Shown: in pieces, positions 5,582-8,738 of the stretch | How positions within the stretch are numbered: the first letter of the stretch is position 1 | How the letters are laid out: each line of letters begins with the position of its first letter | Assembly (NCBI GenBank): GCA_937141995.1 | Contig: CAKZQX010000097.1 | Coordinates: forward strand, 1-8,738 | DNA length: 8,738 bases | Direction: 5' to 3' | From: an uncultured Chloroflexaceae bacterium | GTDB taxonomy: Bacteria > Chloroflexota > Chloroflexia > Chloroflexales > Chloroflexaceae | Notes under the pieces: generated by a model | Databases searched by the model: none | Told to the model about the DNA's origin: nothing | The model's input: the letters and a program-made list of their open reading frames with translations, nothing else | Position numbers and translations under genes: made by a program

Positions 5582-6304
5582 CTACGCGCGCGCGTCAACC
5601 TCGCCCCAGAGCACCCCGGCAATCTCCGGCGAGAGGGTGATGCTCTGATTTCCAGCCTGGAGCGTAACGCCATAGGCCGAGGAAGTATCGGTGACAGCAA
5701 ACCGGGCTCCGGGAACCAGTCCGTTCGTTTGCAAGTAGCGCATCAACGCCGAGTCCTCTTCGGCCTCTTCAACAATGCGTTGGAGTGTAAAGACGGCCCC
5801 GACCTGCGCCGCATCCAGGCAGACATCGCCCGGATAGGTATCACACATGCCGGGGATAGGATTCCCGTGGGGGCAGGTTGTCGCGTGGCCCACCAGCGCC
5901 TCGATCCGCGCCTCCAGCGTTGGCGAGAGCGCATGCTCCAACCGGACGGCCTCCTCGTGAATGAGATGCCAGGGAATACCCATCACATCAACCAGGAAGC
6001 GCTCCAGAATGCGATGCCGTCGGACTACCGCTTCGGCCAGGGTAAACCCGTCGGGCGTAAGCGTAATTTCGCCCCGTCCATTGCGCGTGATATACCCCTT
6101 CTTCTCGAGTTGATGTTTTAAGACATGGGCCACCGTCGGCGGCTGCACCCCCATCCAGCGGGCCAGCCGGGCCGCGATGACCGGCTCGTTGCGGGCGGCA
6201 AGGTAGTAGATGACTTCCAGGTATTCGCGCTCTTTTTCGGTAGGGCCGTCCTCAGCATGACGGCGGCGCAAACTCGCGGCTCTGGCGGGTGTTCCATCAG
6301 CCAT
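5582..6304 (-). CDS. DtxR/MntR-family metal-dependent transcriptional repressor
   Basis: This 240-residue regulator has a winged helix-turn-helix (about 22-90, ARLARWMGVQPPTVAHVLKH), a dimerisation and metal-binding domain (about 91-165) and a C-terminal SH3/FeoA-like domain (about 170-238). By alignment to MntR, metal ligands are present at E28 (MntR D8), E31 (E11), H97 (H77), E123 (E102) and H124 (H103); the position of MntR E99 / DtxR C102 is V120. H97, E101 and H116 match the DtxR ancillary site. TTCPHGNPIPGMC is a common family stretch, here with an unusual nearby Cys set (C144, C154, C162). A reading frame extends to a GTG at 6325, but AAGGAG lies 6 nt before the ATG at 6302-6304, inside that extension, so I choose the ATG. 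Such proteins repress uptake genes when Fe(II) or Mn(II) is plentiful; the metal and targets cannot be read here. No metal transporter lies in the window. The gene is divergent from the PP2C-like gene. Confidence 0.93.
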   Translation of the reverse strand: MADGTPARAASLRRRHAEDGPTEKEREYLEVIYYLAARNEPVIAARLARWMGVQPPTVAHVLKHQLEKKGYITRNGRGEITLTPDGFTLAEAVVRRHRILERFLVDVMGIPWHLIHEEAVRLEHALSPTLEARIEALVGHATTCPHGNPIPGMCDTYPGDVCLDAAQVGAVFTLQRIVEEAEEDSALMRYLQTNGLVPGARFAVTDTSSAYGVTLQAGNQSITLSPEIAGVLWGEVDARA

Positions 6305-6310
6305 CCTCAA

Positions 6311-6316
6311 CTCCTT
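6311..6316 (-). promoter_or_regulatory. Ribosome binding site deciding the dtxR-like start
   Basis: The minus strand reads AAGGAG, six nt, then ATG at 6304. The upstream in-frame GTG at 6325 has no such site and its codons overlap this one. Confidence 0.8.
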
Positions 6317-6341
6317 GCGTATCACTCTGAAGTAATAACGA

Positions 6342-6359
6342 TTCTAGAAAGCTATTATA
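6342..6359 (-). promoter_or_regulatory. dtxR-like promoter -10 box with an adjoining palindrome
   Basis: The minus strand carries a perfect TATAAT (plus 6354-6359). The -35 at 17 bp (GCGCAT) is poor, as expected for a regulated promoter. TTCTAGAA, an 8-bp perfect palindrome, lies at 6342-6349, where transcription would start (about 6347). It is a candidate operator, perhaps for autoregulation, but it does not extend into a classical DtxR or MntR box. Confidence 0.55.
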
Positions 6360-6400
6360 ACACAGGACGTACGCCGATGCGCCCTATCGCGCCAATATCT

Positions 6401-6410
6401 CCGCCGGCGG
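6401..6410. repeat. 10-bp GC palindrome in the divergent control region
   Basis: CCGCCGGCGG is self-complementary and lies midway between the dtxR-like promoter and the plus-strand promoter. GCCGG/CCGGC around it could also form a small stem (6404-6420). It may be a protein site or simply GC-rich sequence. Confidence 0.3.
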
Positions 6411-6451
6411 CTTTTCCGGCTGACAATGGGATTACAGCCGTGCATCATCTC

Positions 6452-6480
6452 TTGTCAATGCTGCATGCTGCTGCTATAAT
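6452..6480 (+). promoter_or_regulatory. Strong sigma70-type promoter of the PP2C-like membrane protein gene
   Basis: TTGTCA (6452-6457), a 17-bp spacer and TATAAT (6475-6480), with TGC before the -10 as in an extended -10. Transcription would start near 6487, about 74 nt before the ATG. This is the best promoter match in the window. Confidence 0.75.
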
Positions 6481-6498
6481 CCCTAAACGCCTGCCGCG

Positions 6499-6515
6499 AC
6501 ACATCACGGATGTGT
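6499..6515 (+). promoter_or_regulatory. Hairpin or operator in the leader of the PP2C-like gene
   Basis: ACACATC-ACG-GATGTGT is a perfect 7-bp inverted repeat with a 3-nt loop, starting about 12 nt after the predicted transcription start. GATGTG occurs again directly after it (6518-6523), so it could be a repressor site as well as an RNA hairpin. No T tract follows. Confidence 0.5.
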
Positions 6516-6560
6516 TTGATGTGCAGTATTAGCATAACCCGGGAAGTAGTAAGAGAAACT

Positions 6561-8738
6561 ATGTCAGGGAATGAAACGCGTACCAGCCAGTTCGGCCTGG
6601 TCGGCGGTATTCGCCAATCAATGAGCGAGTTGATCCTGGTTGCCGAGCCAGGTACGCTGCCGGTACCGGAAGCCCGTAAAGGCTACCTCTATATTGTCAC
6701 CGAAACTGCTGAGAGTATTGCGAAAGGCCGCGAAGCCTGCCAGTTTGTGGCTCGTACTGCGCGCAAAGCCTTTTATGACGATACTTCGCTGAGCGTAACG
6801 GCCAGCCTGCGCGCGGCCATCCGTACGGCAAACAAGGCGCTCTACCAGCAGAATTTTAATACCGATAGTAACCGCCGGGCGTATGTGGGCCTGACCTGCG
6901 CGGTGGTGAAGGATGATGATCTCTTTATTGGGCAGGTTGCGCCTACGCAGGCTTATGTGCTGACTGAGAATAACCTGCGGGCTATGCCCACGCATCCCTC
7001 CTGGAAACCGGCGCACACCAGTGCAACCCCTTTTCTAAAGCCCAATGCGCTGGGAACGAGCCTCTTTGTTGAACCGGAGTTCTATCGCTGCCGCATGCAC
7101 GCCGGCGATACGCTGGCACTCTGTTCCAGCAACCTGGCGGCGCTGCTCGGTCGGGAGGAGTTGGGGCAGATCTTGCGTGATCAGGAGCCGGAGGTTGCCG
7201 GCGAGAGTCTGCATACACTCTGTCGCCGGCATGGGTTGGCCGAAGCGCATGTGCTGGTAGTCGAACTTGTCCCGGCGCTCAGCGCGGCGGCCCGCAGTGC
7301 GCCCCTCAGTCCGCTAGGGTTGCGCGAACGAAGCGGGCTGATGCTGCGTACGATGGGCGGCTGGTTTGCCGGTAAGCGGGCTGAAGCGGTGCTGGAAGCG
7401 CGGCGGTCGGCGGCCCGGCAGCAGGCGGAGCAGCAGCAGGACATGGGGAATGGCACGGGTATGCCCCATGAGCGGATGACGTACCCACCGGAGCAACCGG
7501 AGTATGCCACTGATCCGCTGCCCCGTCCACAACCAATTGATCTGGGGGATGATCTGGGAGATCGGCATGCCCAGGAGCATGCTGCCCGGCGTGATCCGGC
7601 CCGCCTGCCACCATCGACCTTTCTGGGCGAGAGCGCGCCATCCGAACGGCCGGTTCTGTCCCAACGACGGATCGATCTAAGTGATATGCCGATGCTTGCT
7701 ACCCGTTCCCGGCCATACCGTCCCCGCCGCGAGTTGCGCCCACTTGTCGATATGACGCTGGGGGAAAAGTTGCTGCATCCATTTCAGCGCGTTGGCATGG
7801 CGCTGTCGGATGCCTTTGCGCGCAAGCATCGCCGCCGGATTCAGCCCGCCTCAACGCCGCTGGTGCGCAACCAGGGACTCTCGTATCGCCGTCAGCGCCC
7901 GCACTTTCCCTGGGTGCCGCTGGTCGTCCTGGGGTTGCTGGTCACGCTGTTGATTCTGTACGGTACCAATCTCTCGCAGCGCAGTGCGCAGCAGCATATC
8001 GAGGAAGATATGGACCGGGTCAACCGGGTTATGGCGCAGGTGTACCAGGCTGAGGAGAACACCGTCGCGCTGGAGTATCTGGAGCAGGCAGAGCAACAAC
8101 TTAACAACCTGCGGACCAGTTCCCTCGTGACGGAGAGCAACGAACTGCTCTGGGCCGGCTACCAGGAACTCGAGCGCGACTATGAACGCGCGCAGACGCA
8201 GTTGCAACGCGTGAGTTTTTTTGACAACCCGGAAGTTCTGGCCGAACATCCCTTCCTGCTGGCCGAGGATGATCCCAGTCTGGGTGGGCGGTTTAGCAGC
8301 GTTGTGGTTCCCCCGGCGACGACCGTTTCGACTGATACGAATGCGCTGGACGCCATTCGCTATATCTATGCGCTGGATAACAACCGCAATAAGTCACAAC
8401 TCTATCGGATTCCGCGCAGCGGTGGCGCGCCTGAACCTTACCTGACCATGGATGACGAGATCCAGCGCACGGTGGTCGGGCCAATCTATGCGCAGGCCTG
8501 GCGGGTTGATAATATTGTCGCTGTTGATGAGGGGCCAAACGGCTTCGGTTACTATTTCCGCAACAATGGCGAGTGGAACTATACCCGCCTGGGGGGGAGT
8601 GAACTCTGGGCCCCTGGTGATGATCGCCTGGATCTGGAGACCTATGGCGGCAATCTGTATGTCTGGGGGGCGGAGACGGGCGAGGTTTTGCGCTACGAGA
8701 GCGGTGCCTATGGCAATCCGCCGACGCTCTGGCTTGAT
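6561..8738 (+). CDS. Membrane-anchored degenerate PP2C-like (pseudophosphatase) protein, 3' truncated by the window
   Basis: The frame is open from ATG 6561 to the window end (726 codons, no stop). Residues about 10-236 look like a PP2C phosphatase fold that has lost its metal ligands. 'VADGMGGxxxGxxAS' is replaced by V46-T-E-T-A-E-S-IAK-G56-RE-A59-C60, and 'GDxLLLCSDGL' reads GDTLALCSSNL (182-192), with Ser for the Asp. YVGLTCAVVKDDDLFIGQVA (108-127) matches the 'G(T/S)T' core strands. Phosphatase activity is therefore unlikely (inference). Residues about 237-448 are Gln-, Pro- and Arg-rich and probably disordered. WVPLVVLGLLVTLLILYG (451-468) is a single membrane helix preceded by basic residues, so the N-terminus is probably cytoplasmic. 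Residues about 472-550 are a likely coiled coil (EEDMDRVNRVMAQVYQAEEN). From about 595 short repeated units such as YIYALDNNRNKSQLYRIP and GNLYVWGAETGEVLRYE suggest the start of an outer beta-propeller. The start has a weak AGAG site, a strong promoter upstream, and is divergent from the dtxR-like gene. Confidence 0.88.
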   Translation, partial: MSGNETRTSQFGLVGGIRQSMSELILVAEPGTLPVPEARKGYLYIVTETAESIAKGREACQFVARTARKAFYDDTSLSVTASLRAAIRTANKALYQQNFNTDSNRRAYVGLTCAVVKDDDLFIGQVAPTQAYVLTENNLRAMPTHPSWKPAHTSATPFLKPNALGTSLFVEPEFYRCRMHAGDTLALCSSNLAALLGREELGQILRDQEPEVAGESLHTLCRRHGLAEAHVLVVELVPALSAAARSAPLSPLGLRERSGLMLRTMGGWFAGKRAEAVLEARRSAARQQAEQQQDMGNGTGMPHERMTYPPEQPEYATDPLPRPQPIDLGDDLGDRHAQEHAARRDPARLPPSTFLGESAPSERPVLSQRRIDLSDMPMLATRSRPYRPRRELRPLVDMTLGEKLLHPFQRVGMALSDAFARKHRRRIQPASTPLVRNQGLSYRRQRPHFPWVPLVVLGLLVTLLILYGTNLSQRSAQQHIEEDMDRVNRVMAQVYQAEENTVALEYLEQAEQQLNNLRTSSLVTESNELLWAGYQELERDYERAQTQLQRVSFFDNPEVLAEHPFLLAEDDPSLGGRFSSVVVPPATTVSTDTNALDAIRYIYALDNNRNKSQLYRIPRSGGAPEPYLTMDDEIQRTVVGPIYAQAWRVDNIVAVDEGPNGFGYYFRNNGEWNYTRLGGSELWAPGDDRLDLETYGGNLYVWGAETGEVLRYESGAYGNPPTLWLD

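Noticed and set aside
6125..6532. 135-codon plus-strand frame overlapping the start of the dtxR-like gene
   Set aside because: It is mostly antisense to a well-supported DtxR-family gene, and it runs through both promoters of the divergent region.
8214..8223. Programmed slippage at the T7 run in the PP2C-like gene
   Set aside because: The frame continues cleanly across it (V-S-F-F-D) to the window end; nothing suggests a shift. The G7 run near 8591 is likewise in frame.

Overview
The window looks like chromosomal DNA of a bacterium in the Chloroflexi (Chloroflexota), most probably the class Chloroflexia. This is inferred from the gene types: a RicT/PSP1 protein with a long basic tail, an FHA-GAF-cyclase fusion, a DtxR regulator with 'CPHGNPIPG', and a large protein joining a PP2C-like domain to a membrane anchor and an outer domain. 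Moderately high GC coding DNA and AT-richer, repeat-bearing gaps also fit. I ran no database search, so the taxonomy is a guess.

Layout. At 1-93 is the C-terminal end of a plus-strand gene, perhaps a glycosyltransferase. Two minus-strand genes follow, probably one operon: a metallo-beta-lactamase-fold hydrolase (689-1603) and a CvpA-family membrane protein (124-630). A 325-bp gap holding a probable terminator separates them from a tightly coupled minus-strand pair: an FHA-GAF-class III nucleotide cyclase (3329-4849) and a RicT/PSP1 protein (1929-3332), sharing a 4-bp ATGA overlap. About 730 bp without a convincing gene follows (4850-5581). It is packed with repeats, including a perfect 23-bp-arm palindrome with a 3-nt loop. 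Next is a minus-strand DtxR/MntR-type metal-dependent repressor (5582-6304). It is divergent from a plus-strand gene (6561 to the window end, still open) encoding a PP2C-fold domain without its metal-binding residues, a disordered linker, one transmembrane helix, a coiled coil and the start of an extracytoplasmic, probably beta-rich domain.

How the genes may work together. The cyclase and RicT genes are probably co-transcribed from one or two promoters just upstream of the cyclase, so a phospho-peptide/small-molecule-sensing cyclase is expressed with an Fe-S protein whose Bacillus relative controls RNA processing. The divergent DtxR and pseudo-phosphatase genes share a 256-bp control region with a good sigma70-type promoter on each side, a palindrome at the dtxR start site and a hairpin in the leader of the pseudo-phosphatase gene. 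The strongest candidates for something undescribed are the catalytically dead PP2C membrane protein and the palindrome/repeat cluster at 5000-5330.
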